Assembly (NCBI GenBank): GCA_046262415.1
Contig: JBHEMU010000140.1
Location: 1 to 11,241 of the forward strand
DNA: 11,241 bases
Direction of reading: 5' to 3'
From: JACDAS01 sp046262415
GTDB taxonomy: Bacteria; Actinomycetota; Thermoleophilia; Gaiellales; Gaiellaceae
The notes under the pieces were generated by a model, which saw nothing but the letters and a program-made list of their open reading frames with translations, made no database searches and was not told the DNA's origin. Shown in pieces: positions 1 to 5,733 of this stretch; position 1 is the first letter of the stretch, and every line of letters starts with the position of its first letter. Made by a program: the position numbers and the translations under genes.

Positions 1-1
1 C

Positions 2-664
2 CTCGTTCCCGCGGTCCTGCTCGTGGTCTGGGTGCTCCTGACCGCGACGATCCCGAACTGGGCGATCACCAGCCTGGAGGCGCTCGCCGCGATCGGCGTC
101 ACCCTCGCCGCCGTGCTCTTCTTCAGCGCCAGCCGCCATCCGGGGCAGCGCCTCGACCACGGCCTGGGGCCGGTGCGGAAGGTCGTGCAGCTCGCCCGCT
201 ACGGACTCGGCGTCCTCCGCACGCCCATCGCCGCCGCCGTCGCCCTGGTCTTCCAGTGCCTGGGCTGGCTGGCGCAGCTGCTCGCGGTCTGGGCGGCGAT
301 GCGCGCGTTCGACATCGAGCTCGAGCTACCGGCCGCGGGACTCGTGCTCGTGCTGATGAACATCGCCACGATCCTGCCGCTCTGGCCGGGGAACGTCGGC
401 CTCCTCCAGGCGGCGATCGCGCTGCCGCTCGTCAACTACGGCGTCAGCTACCCCCACGGCTTCGCCTTCGGGCTCGGCCTCCAGGCGATCGAGGCTTCGG
501 TCGGGATCGGCGTAGGGCTGTTCTTCCTCGCCCGCGAAGGCCTGTCGTTCGCGATGCTCCGCGTGATGCCCGAGGCGACGCAGGCGGAGCTCCCGGAGGA
601 CGCGCCGCGCCCGGAGGACGCGGGGTCGGAGCGTGCGCGCACTCGCGTGCCCAGCCAGTCTTAA
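2..664 (+). CDS. YbhN/UPF0104-family (LPG synthase TM-region-like) membrane protein, 3' part
   Basis: The reading frame is open from the left edge, so the start lies outside the window and the GTG at 23 is not a convincing start. Hydrophobic segments alternate with short loops. The segment around nt 380-420 reads PLWPGNVGLLQAAIALPLV, the conserved P-PGN-G motif of the UPF0104/AglD/MprF flippase-like domain, followed by YGVSYPHGFAFGLGLQAIE. This domain is an integral membrane unit found alone or fused to lipid-modifying enzymes; the substrate of this copy cannot be read from the fragment. After the last membrane segment comes a charged tail of about 35 residues rich in Glu, Pro and Arg. The 3' end overlaps the start of the glycerate kinase gene by 32 bases, so the two are probably cotranscribed. 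Family assignment is good; function is open. Confidence 0.8.
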   Translation, partial: LVPAVLLVVWVLLTATIPNWAITSLEALAAIGVTLAAVLFFSASRHPGQRLDHGLGPVRKVVQLARYGLGVLRTPIAAAVALVFQCLGWLAQLLAVWAAMRAFDIELELPAAGLVLVLMNIATILPLWPGNVGLLQAAIALPLVNYGVSYPHGFAFGLGLQAIEASVGIGVGLFFLAREGLSFAMLRVMPEATQAELPEDAPRPEDAGSERARTRVPSQS

Positions 665-1607
665 GGGCGTCCTGTCCGCGATCGACGCCTCGGCCGCACT
701 GGCCGGGGGACTTCGGGACGGCGGGGTCGACCCCGAGCGGCTCCCGGTCGCCGACGGCGGCGAGGGCACGGCCGCGGTGCTCGCGGCAGCTCTGGGGGGC
801 GAGTGGCACGCCGCGACCGTGGCCGATCCGCTCGGGCGCCCGCGCGAGGCGCGCTGGGTCGTGCTCCACGACGGAACCGCCGTCGTCGAGTCGGCCGAGG
901 CGATCGGGCTTCCCGGGCTGGCGCCGGCGGAGCTCGAGCCCCTCCGCGCGTCGAGCGCCGGCCTGGGGGAGCTCGTGCTGGCAGCCCTCGAGTCCTCGCC
1001 GACGACGCTCCTGGTCTGCCTCGGCGGGAGCGCCACCGTCGACGGCGGCGCCGGCTTCCGGGAGGTGGTGGGAGATGCGCTTCGCGGCCGTCGGGTCCTG
1101 GTGGCTTGCGACGTGCGCAACCCGCTCCTCGGGCCCCGGGGAGCCGCCCGTGCCTTCGGGCCGCAGAAGGGGGCGACCGAGGCCGTCGTGGAGCAGCTGG
1201 AGGCACGGCTCGCCGCGATGGCCGAGCTCGTGCCGTTCGCGCTGCTGCCCGGGGCGGGCGCGGCCGGAGGCCTCGGGGCGGCGCTCGCCGCGCTGGGCGC
1301 GGAGCTCGTTCCGGGCGCGGCCCTCGTCCTCGAGCGAGTGCGCTTCGCGGAGAGGCTCCGGGGGGCCGCCCTCGTCGTCACCGGCGAGGGTGCCGTCGAC
1401 CGCACCACGACCGAGGGGAAGGCGTCCGGTGAGGTCCTGCGACGCTGCCGGGAGGCCGGCGTGCGGTGTGCCGTCTTCGGGGGCCGGATCGACGAGCCGA
1501 TCGCCGATGCGGAGCTCTTTTCGCTCAGTGGCGACGCCGGCCGCGCCACAGACGATCTCCGTGAGCTCGGCCGCCGTCTAGCCGTCTCGCTGCTGCGCCT
1601 GGCGTAG
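633..1607 (+). CDS. Glycerate kinase, type 1 (GarK/GlxK family), compact form
   Basis: Phosphorylates D-glycerate with ATP in the cytoplasm, feeding it to glycolysis or serine metabolism; whether 2- or 3-phosphoglycerate is formed cannot be read here. Family motifs run in order: ADGGEGT (residues 40-46), LGGSATVDGGAGF (130-142), VACDVRNPLLG (157-167), AFGPQKGA (174-181), PGAGAAGGLGAAL (206-218) and TGEGAVD (250-256). The GTG start is chosen because the N-terminus MRALACPASLKGVLSA aligns with the family start APDSxKxSLSA. At 324 residues it is shorter than the usual 370-380. Much of the missing length lies between GGAGF and ACDV, where E. coli GarK has about 25-30 more residues. The conserved Asp of the N-terminal PDS motif is Ala here. 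Its 3' end overlaps the convergent cyclic-nucleotide-binding gene by 30 bases. Confidence 0.9.
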   Translation: MRALACPASLKGVLSAIDASAALAGGLRDGGVDPERLPVADGGEGTAAVLAAALGGEWHAATVADPLGRPREARWVVLHDGTAVVESAEAIGLPGLAPAELEPLRASSAGLGELVLAALESSPTTLLVCLGGSATVDGGAGFREVVGDALRGRRVLVACDVRNPLLGPRGAARAFGPQKGATEAVVEQLEARLAAMAELVPFALLPGAGAAGGLGAALAALGAELVPGAALVLERVRFAERLRGAALVVTGEGAVDRTTTEGKASGEVLRRCREAGVRCAVFGGRIDEPIADAELFSLSGDAGRATDDLRELGRRLAVSLLRLA

Positions 1608-1991
1608 CAGCTTCGCCATCGCCTGCAGGAGCTTCCAGGCGATGCTCGAGTTCGACTCGACGAGCGGACGGAAGTCCCAGGCGGTCAGGCCGTAGCAGAG
1701 CAGTGGTGTTTCCGCCTTCACCGTCGCGGTTCGCTTACCCGAGTCGATCAGGGCGATCTCGCCGAAGTAGTCGCCCGAGCGCAGCGTGGCGACCTGCGTG
1801 CCGTCCTGCTCGACGCTCGCCTCGCCCTCGCCGACGACGAAGAAGCCGACGCCACCCTCGCCCTCCTCCGCGATCGCCGCGCCGGCGTCGAAGCGGCGCT
1901 CCTTGAAGGAGTTCGCCAGCTGCTCGAGCTCGCGCCGCTCGAGATCGGCGAACAGGGGGACGCGCTGGATCAGCTCGACCGGGGCGGGCAC
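1578..1991 (-). CDS. Stand-alone cyclic-nucleotide-binding domain protein (Crp-like fold, no DNA-binding domain)
   Basis: The 137-residue protein is one cNMP-binding beta-roll. The N-terminal LIQRVPLFADLERRELEQLA is the usual lead helix. The phosphate-binding cassette is GDYFGEIALIDSGKRTATV (73-91), with Glu78 and Arg87 at the places that contact ribose and phosphate in cAMP-binding proteins. A C-terminal helix ends in LLRQAQQRDG, and no helix-turn-helix or kinase follows. It may therefore be a small sensor or anchor acting through another protein; the ligand is unproven. The start is GTG at 1991, seven bases after a TAGAAT box, suggesting its own leaderless transcript although it lies 42 bases after xseB on the same strand. 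Its 3' end overlaps glycerate kinase, which is convergent. Confidence 0.85.
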   Translation of the reverse strand: MPAPVELIQRVPLFADLERRELEQLANSFKERRFDAGAAIAEEGEGGVGFFVVGEGEASVEQDGTQVATLRSGDYFGEIALIDSGKRTATVKAETPLLCYGLTAWDFRPLVESNSSIAWKLLQAMAKLLRQAQQRDG

Positions 1992-2004
1992 GGGCGGGAT
2001 TCTA
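1992..2004 (-). promoter_or_regulatory. -10 box TAGAAT for the cNMP-binding gene, leaderless type
   Basis: On the minus strand TAGAAT (2004-1999) matches TATAAT at five of six bases and is followed by seven bases and then the GTG start. At the usual 6-7 base distance the transcript would begin at the start codon. No Shine-Dalgarno sequence is present. No clear -35 box was found. Confidence 0.55.
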
Positions 2005-2011
2005 CGACACG

Positions 2012-2036
2012 TGATCGGGCTTCGCTGTCCCGATCA
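2012..2036 (-). terminator. Hairpin over the xseB stop codon, possible weak terminator
   Basis: TGATCGGG and CCCGATCA form a perfect 8-bp inverted repeat (2012-2019 / 2029-2036) with a 9-base loop. The stem begins in the xseB TGA stop. No U-run follows, so intrinsic termination would be poor. It may instead protect the xse mRNA end or limit readthrough into the promoter just downstream. Confidence 0.4.
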
Positions 2037-2237
2037 GGCATCCGCGTCCGCCCGGCGGGCCAGCTCCTCGATCCGTCCGTGCGCGGCGTCCAGCTTGCGC
2101 AGGCAGAGGCGGTAGAGCTCCTCGCCGCGCTCCCACAGGCCGATCGCGTCCTCGAGGCTCGCCTCGCCTCGCTCGAGCCGCTCGACGATCGTCTCGAGCT
2201 CGCGCTGCGCGTCCTCGAAGCGCGGCTCGTCCGTCAC
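2034..2237 (-). CDS. xseB: Exodeoxyribonuclease VII small subunit
   Basis: Small subunit of exonuclease VII, which binds the C-terminal helices of XseA and activates degradation of single-stranded DNA in the cytoplasm. The 67-residue product matches the family along its length: FEDAQRELETIVERLERGEA, then SLEDAIGLWERGEELYRLC, then a C-terminal helix KLDAAHGRIEELA. The family is usually 60-85 residues. The GTG at 2237 is taken as the start because it places the family N-terminus correctly, overlaps the xseA TGA as GTGA, and has GAGGAG (2251-2246) eight bases upstream. The longer open frame upstream is antisense-like arginine-rich sequence inside xseA. The overlap implies translational coupling to xseA. 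Confidence 0.95.
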   Translation of the reverse strand: MTDEPRFEDAQRELETIVERLERGEASLEDAIGLWERGEELYRLCLRKLDAAHGRIEELARRADADA

Positions 2238-3388
2238 GAACGCGTCTCCTCGACGCGCGCGCCGAAGCCGCCGGCCGCCAGGCGAACCTGCACGCGATCT
2301 CCCGGGGCGAGCGCCTCGCTCGCGCGGAGGATCTGGCCGCCCGCCCGGACGATCGCGTATCCCCGCTCGAGCGTCGCCTGCGGCGAGAGGGTGCGGAGGC
2401 GTCCGGCAGCGTGCTCGAGGGCAGCACGGCGGCGCTCGACCAGGAGTGCAGGGGCCCGGCGGAGCCGCCCGTGCGTCTGGGCGAGACGCTCCGCCTTCCG
2501 GTCGAGCACACGCCGCGCTCCGCGCGCGAGACCGGCACGGGAGCGGTCGAGCCGTGCGACCAGCTGGGCCCGATCGGGGACGACCAGCCGTCCGGCCGCG
2601 GTCGGCGTCGACGCGCGGACGTCCGCGGCGAGGTCGCAGAGCGGCGTGTCCTGCTCGTGCCCGACCGCCGAGACGACGGGCACTGGACACGTCGCGAAGG
2701 CCCGCACCAGCCGCTCCTCGCTGAAGGGCAGCAGGTCCTCGAAGCTGCCGCCTCCGCGCGCGACCACGATCACGTCGACGCCCGCGACCGAGCTCAGCTC
2801 ATCGAGCGTCGACACGATCGCCGCTGCCGCACGCGGCCCCTGGACATAGGTCTCGGCGAGGACGACATGGGCAGCCGGGAAGCGCGCGGAGATGGTGGTG
2901 AGGACGTCGCGCTTGGCCGCCGCATCGTTGCCCGTCACCAGGCCGATCTTCCGCGGAAGGAGCGGGAGTGCGCGTTTCCGGGCCTCGTCGAAGAGCCCCT
3001 CCGCGGCGAGCGATCGCTTGAGCCGCTCCAGCGCGGCGAGGTGGTCACCCAGGCCGAAGCGCTCGATCGAGAGGGCGCGAAGGCGGAAGTCGCCGCGCGC
3101 CTCCCAGAGCTCCGGCCGGCCGTAGACGTGGACCCGCTCCCCGTCCGCCAGGTCGAGGCGGAGCGCGTCGAACTGGCCGCGCGGCATCGACACCCCGAGG
3201 CACGCACCCTCCGCAGGGTCCTTGAGGGTGAAGAACACGCTCTGCCACGCGGCCTGCCGGCGCAGCTCCGTCACCTCGCCTTCGACCCAGACCGTCGGCA
3301 GTCGCTGGATCCAGCCGGCGACGCCGCGGTTGAAGGCGCCGACCGCGTAGACCTTGCGGTCGCCGTACTCGATCGCCTCGACCCTCAT
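2234..3388 (-). CDS. xseA: Exodeoxyribonuclease VII large subunit
   Basis: Catalytic subunit of exonuclease VII, which cuts single-stranded DNA from both ends to oligonucleotides in repair and recombination. An N-terminal OB-fold covers about residues 14-113 (VWVEGEVTELRR, then GERVHVYGRPELWEARGDF). The catalytic core contains IGLVTGNDAAAKRD (148-161), ARGGGSFEDLLPF (210-222) and SAVGHEQDTPLCDLAADVRA (240-259) followed by STPTAA, all family signatures. A basic helical region then leads to the C-terminal beta segment LERGYAIVRAGGQIL. At 384 residues it is shorter than the 456 of E. coli, mainly in the helical arm. The ATG at 3388 has a TACGCT box six bases upstream, suggesting a leaderless message. 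It is the first gene of an xseA-xseB unit. Confidence 0.96.
   Translation of the reverse strand: MRVEAIEYGDRKVYAVGAFNRGVAGWIQRLPTVWVEGEVTELRRQAAWQSVFFTLKDPAEGACLGVSMPRGQFDALRLDLADGERVHVYGRPELWEARGDFRLRALSIERFGLGDHLAALERLKRSLAAEGLFDEARKRALPLLPRKIGLVTGNDAAAKRDVLTTISARFPAAHVVLAETYVQGPRAAAAIVSTLDELSSVAGVDVIVVARGGGSFEDLLPFSEERLVRAFATCPVPVVSAVGHEQDTPLCDLAADVRASTPTAAGRLVVPDRAQLVARLDRSRAGLARGARRVLDRKAERLAQTHGRLRRAPALLVERRRAALEHAAGRLRTLSPQATLERGYAIVRAGGQILRASEALAPGDRVQVRLAAGGFGARVEETRS
2246..2251 (-). promoter_or_regulatory. Ribosome binding site GAGGAG of xseB
   Basis: GAGGAG lies inside the last codons of xseA, eight bases before the GTG of xseB. It supports the short start of xseB and reinitiation at the GTGA overlap. 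Confidence 0.7.
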
Positions 3389-3400
3389 GGGAGCAGCGTA
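3389..3400 (-). promoter_or_regulatory. -10 box TACGCT for xseA, leaderless type
   Basis: TACGCT (3400-3395) is followed by six bases and the ATG. TCGACC, 17 bases further upstream, matches TTGACA at four positions and could be the -35 box. No Shine-Dalgarno site precedes the ATG. Confidence 0.5.
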
Positions 3401-3432
3401 GTCCCCCGCCCTGGGAAGGTCGAGAGCTCCAT

Positions 3433-3464
3433 CTCGGCCATGCCCTCTGCCGAGGTAGGGGCAT
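3433..3464. repeat. Nested inverted repeats upstream of xseA
   Basis: CTCGGC (3433-3438) pairs with GCCGAG (3449-3454), and ATGCC (3440-3444) can pair with GGCAT (3460-3464). The two pairings exclude each other. The site is 45-75 bases upstream of the xseA start and could be part of a terminator for the 64-residue gene or a regulator site. No function is shown. Confidence 0.3.
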
Positions 3465-3520
3465 CTCTGGACGGGCGTCTAGGAGTGTGGGTCTCTCCCC
3501 GGATGCGCTCGTGCGGCCGG

Positions 3521-3555
3521 CTCAGACGGAGCACGGGCAAGCCCGCGCTCCTGAG
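3521..3555 (-). terminator. Long hairpin with CUUG loop, second of a tandem pair
   Basis: On the minus strand a ten-pair stem including one G-U pair is capped by CUUG closed by G-C. Four further pairs (CTCA with TGAG) extend it after a 3-base bulge. It follows the hairpin at 3559-3576 by three bases. No U-run follows. It could be a terminator or an mRNA-stabilising structure between the 64-residue gene and xseA. Confidence 0.5.
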
Positions 3556-3558
3556 GTC

Positions 3559-3576
3559 GGCGTCGCAAGCGACGCC
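3559..3576 (-). terminator. Hairpin with CUUG loop directly after the 64-residue gene
   Basis: GGCGTCG-CTTG-CGACGCC is a perfect 7-bp stem with a CUUG tetraloop closed by G-C, a known unusually stable loop. It begins with the last base of the TAG stop codon. There is no U-run, so it may protect the 3' end or act with the next hairpin in termination. Confidence 0.55.
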
Positions 3577-3770
3577 TAGAGCAAGATCTCGGCCGCGGTC
3601 TCCGGCCGGCAGCCGCGCAGGAGCAGATCGACCGCGCGGTGGAGATCGGCCTCGGAGTGGGCCAGCTTCTCCGCGAGGTGAAGGGGATAGCCGGCCTCGA
3701 CCAGGATGTGGAGACGCCAGCTCTCGACTTTCGAGCGCTCGCTGGGTTCGGTCTGGGTGGTTTGGCTCAT
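3576..3770 (-). CDS. Small conserved-looking hypothetical protein (64 aa)
   Basis: I do not recognise a named family. The product is helical: after a polar N-terminus (MSQTTQTEPSERSK) come VESWRLHILVEAGYPLHLAE, KLAHSEADLHRAVDLLLRGC and PETAAEILL. The AGYP---A--LA----DLH-AV-LL--GC----A--IL pattern resembles small three-helix proteins (UBA-like in spacing) that I recall from actinobacterial genomes; this is a weak memory. The ATG at 3770 is the only plausible start, since longer versions run into a different-looking arginine-rich stretch. A Shine-Dalgarno-like AGGAGAGGG lies unusually far away (21 bases). It sits between the coiled-coil gene (73 bases upstream) and xseA. Composition is normal for the window. 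Confidence 0.7.
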   Translation of the reverse strand: MSQTTQTEPSERSKVESWRLHILVEAGYPLHLAEKLAHSEADLHRAVDLLLRGCRPETAAEILL

Positions 3771-3785
3771 CGCAGGCGTTTGGTT

Positions 3786-3809
3786 GGTTCGCCCTCTCCT
3801 AGACGAACC
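3786..3809 (-). promoter_or_regulatory. Leader hairpin exposing a Shine-Dalgarno-like loop upstream of the 64-residue gene
   Basis: GGTTCG and CGAACC are a perfect 6-bp inverted repeat whose 12-base loop carries AGGAGAGGG on the minus strand. A competing pairing GGCG with CGCC closer to the ATG would bring this purine run near the start. The surrounding 73 bases are poorer in GC than their neighbours. The role is speculative. Confidence 0.3.
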
Positions 3810-3843
3810 CTCCCGCCAGTGGTTTGACGGTTTTACACAATCT

Positions 3844-4959
3844 TCAATCCCCTGCCGGCAGCCTGATTCTCGCGCGATCGTGGGTCGAGTCGATGCGGGC
3901 GGCGAGCTCCCGCAGCCTCGCCTCGAGCACGCCGCGCTCGACCTCGCCCTCGCTCGACACCTCCTTGACGCGCTCCCGCAGGGCCGCCTCGGCGTCCGAG
4001 AGCCGGCGCTCGAGGGTGGCGATGAACTCGTCGCGCTGCCGCTCGAGTCCGGCTGTGATCTGCCGGAGCCGTTTCTCCAGGCGCTGTCCACCCGCGTCGC
4101 CCACCTGGCTGAGCCGTTCGCCGAGCACGGTGTCCGCCTCGCGAGAGAACACGGCCACCGCCCGGTCGAGCTCGCGGGAGAGGCGCCGCGCTGCCTCCTC
4201 GCGGGCCGTCTTGATCGAGGCCTCGAACTGCTGCGAGGCGGCTTCCGCGAATCGCTGCGCCTCGCGCTCGACGGCGCGCCTCAGCTGATCCACCTGCCGG
4301 CGCTCCGTGTCGGCCAGGGCCGACTGCATGCGCCGGACCGCCTCCGTCTCCTCCCGCTCGACCTGCTCGGTGAGCGCTCGTTCGCGCTTGCGCAGGCGCT
4401 CGCCGACCTCGTGCAGGGCGCGGCGCCGCTCGGTGGCGTGCGTCTCGAGCTCGGCCGTGGCACTTGCCATCGTCTCCTGGGTCGCGCGCTCGAGCTCGGT
4501 GCGCAGACGCGCGAGCGACGCGTGGTATTCCTCGCTGGCAGCCTTGAGCCGGTCGGCGTCACCCGCCATCCGCGCCTCGGCTTCGGCCATCAGCTGCCGC
4601 TGCCGCTGCTCGAAGCTCGCGAGCTGGCCGACGAGCCCCTGCTGCACCCGCTCCACGTCGTCGGCCCAGGCGGCCAGCTTCGCGGCGACGCTCTCCTGAA
4701 CCGCCGTCAGGGTCTTGCTCAGCTCGATCGCCGCGAGCTCCTCGCGCTGCGCGACCGCGCGGCGGCGTTCCTCGGCGATCCGCCGCTCCTCCGCCGCGAG
4801 CAGCGACGCGGATTCGGCGCGGGCGAGCGCGAGCGTTCGTTCCAGCTCGGCGGCGCGCTGGGCAGCTTCGCGCTCGATCACCTCGTCGAGCCGGGCGACC
4901 GCGCGGGCGATCGCCGCTTCCTCGCTCGACGCCTCGACGCCCCGCTTCCTGAACGACAT
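3844..4959 (-). CDS. Long coiled-coil protein of unknown function (371 aa)
   Basis: I do not recognise a specific family. The product is almost entirely charged heptad-like helix: Ala, Arg, Glu, Leu and Gln dominate. There is no Cys, and only one Pro, at residue 368, so nothing interrupts a helix from about residue 10 to 365. If continuous it would span about 55 nm. No signal peptide, membrane segment or nucleotide-binding motif is visible. Typical stretches are EEAAIARAVARLDEVIEREA and EERRIAEERRRAVAQREEL. Such proteins can be scaffolds, cytoskeletal elements or SMC-like arms; a match to apolipoprotein- or myosin-like domains would be uninformative. The ATG at 4959 is preceded by a TACCAT box. 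It is followed by the 64-residue gene on the same strand and lies 42 bases after the UbiA-like gene. Confidence 0.85.
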   Translation of the reverse strand: MSFRKRGVEASSEEAAIARAVARLDEVIEREAAQRAAELERTLALARAESASLLAAEERRIAEERRRAVAQREELAAIELSKTLTAVQESVAAKLAAWADDVERVQQGLVGQLASFEQRQRQLMAEAEARMAGDADRLKAASEEYHASLARLRTELERATQETMASATAELETHATERRRALHEVGERLRKRERALTEQVEREETEAVRRMQSALADTERRQVDQLRRAVEREAQRFAEAASQQFEASIKTAREEAARRLSRELDRAVAVFSREADTVLGERLSQVGDAGGQRLEKRLRQITAGLERQRDEFIATLERRLSDAEAALRERVKEVSSEGEVERGVLEARLRELAARIDSTHDRARIRLPAGD

Positions 4960-4973
4960 GATCGCCCATGGTA
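4960..4973 (-). promoter_or_regulatory. -10-like box TACCAT for the coiled-coil gene
   Basis: TACCAT (4973-4968) is eight bases before the ATG at 4959, compatible with a transcript starting at or next to the start codon. No Shine-Dalgarno sequence or clear -35 box is seen. Confidence 0.4.
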
Positions 4974-5001
4974 GATCGGCCGGTCGCGTCGTCGCCGGGC
5001 G

Positions 5002-5733
5002 CTACGCGAGCCGGAGCACGACGAGGGCGGCCGCGAGCGAGACAATCGCAGCCGTAAGCGCCCGGAGCGCGCCCTCCGTCGGCCCCAGGAACGTCTCGGA
5101 CGTGATCGGCGCCGTGCGGCCGTCCGAGAGGTCCAGCGTGCCGGAGACGCGCGTCACGCGCCGGCGGAGCGTCCGCGCCGGGGTCGAGAGCCGCCGCTGG
5201 GCCAGGCTGAGGCAGGCCGCGAAGGCGGCGGCGAGCCCCACTTCCGGCGTGAGACGCCCTGCGCTCGCGAAGTAGCCGGTCAGGAGAGGAAACGCCCCCC
5301 AGGCGAGCGCGAACGTCGCATCGTTGTGGAGCACGCCGCCGAGGAGCTCGAGGTTGTACACGACGACGAGGACGGCGCCGACGGCGACGAAGGCGAGCAG
5401 CCAGAGGTCGAAGGCGGCCGCCCCGGCGATCCCGATCGCGACCGCGGCCGCGATCGAGCCCCAGGCGAGCAGCCAGAGCAGCAGGGACGGGATCTCCGTC
5501 CGGAGCTGCCGGCCGTTCAGCTCGTCGAGGGCGTGCGCGCCGATGCCCACGGCGAGGAAGAAGGCGGCGATTGTCGCCAGCAGCCGGTCGCCCCGGAACA
5601 CGGGCGCGAGCGCCGCGCCGATGGCGACGTAGCTCAGGTGCCACAGCGTGTAGGGCGGGTGGAGCAGCGTCACGAAGTCACGCCAGCCTCTGGGCGCGAG
5701 CGCGTAGAAGGCCGGTCTGGGCCTCGTCGTCAC
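5002..5733 (-). CDS. UbiA-like polytopic membrane protein with a degenerate active site
   Basis: The 243-residue product has about six to seven hydrophobic helices (near 28-44, 51-66, 82-104, 108-126, 139-156, 163-178 and 223-241) and one polar loop at 180-220. Its organisation resembles UbiA prenyltransferases, which move prenyl chains onto aromatic or lipid acceptors in the membrane. The first Asp-rich motif NDxxDxxxD is replaced by AHALDELNGR (66-75), keeping only Asp70. The second region reads YNLELLGGVLHND (126-138). It may be a divergent member with other chemistry. The GTG at 5733 is chosen because it overlaps the TGA of the methyltransferase as GTGA; the longer frame only adds sequence inside that gene. 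Coupling to a UbiE-like enzyme supports a role in quinone or prenyl-lipid metabolism. Family confidence is moderate. Confidence 0.65.
   Translation of the reverse strand: MTTRPRPAFYALAPRGWRDFVTLLHPPYTLWHLSYVAIGAALAPVFRGDRLLATIAAFFLAVGIGAHALDELNGRQLRTEIPSLLLWLLAWGSIAAAVAIGIAGAAAFDLWLLAFVAVGAVLVVVYNLELLGGVLHNDATFALAWGAFPLLTGYFASAGRLTPEVGLAAAFAACLSLAQRRLSTPARTLRRRVTRVSGTLDLSDGRTAPITSETFLGPTEGALRALTAAIVSLAAALVVLRLA

Noticed and set aside
256..1581. Long arginine-, alanine- and proline-rich open frames on both strands over the glycerate kinase gene (for example 256-1581 plus and 326-1549 minus)
   Set aside because: They are low-complexity shadows produced by high GC at third codon positions; no family motif is present and the true frame has clear glycerate kinase signatures.
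2034..2690. Longer start for xseB giving 218 residues
   Set aside because: The extra N-terminus is arginine-rich antisense-like sequence inside xseA; the GTG at 2237 fits family length, the ribosome binding site and the GTGA overlap.
3389..3575. A small RNA or tRNA gene in the gap between the 64-residue gene and xseA
   Set aside because: The two hairpins do not form a cloverleaf and no tRNA arms or conserved RNA family are recognisable; they are better read as 3'-end structures.
2411..3802. 463-codon open frame antisense to xseA
   Set aside because: It reads as the reverse complement of xseA codons, with no motif and no start signal.
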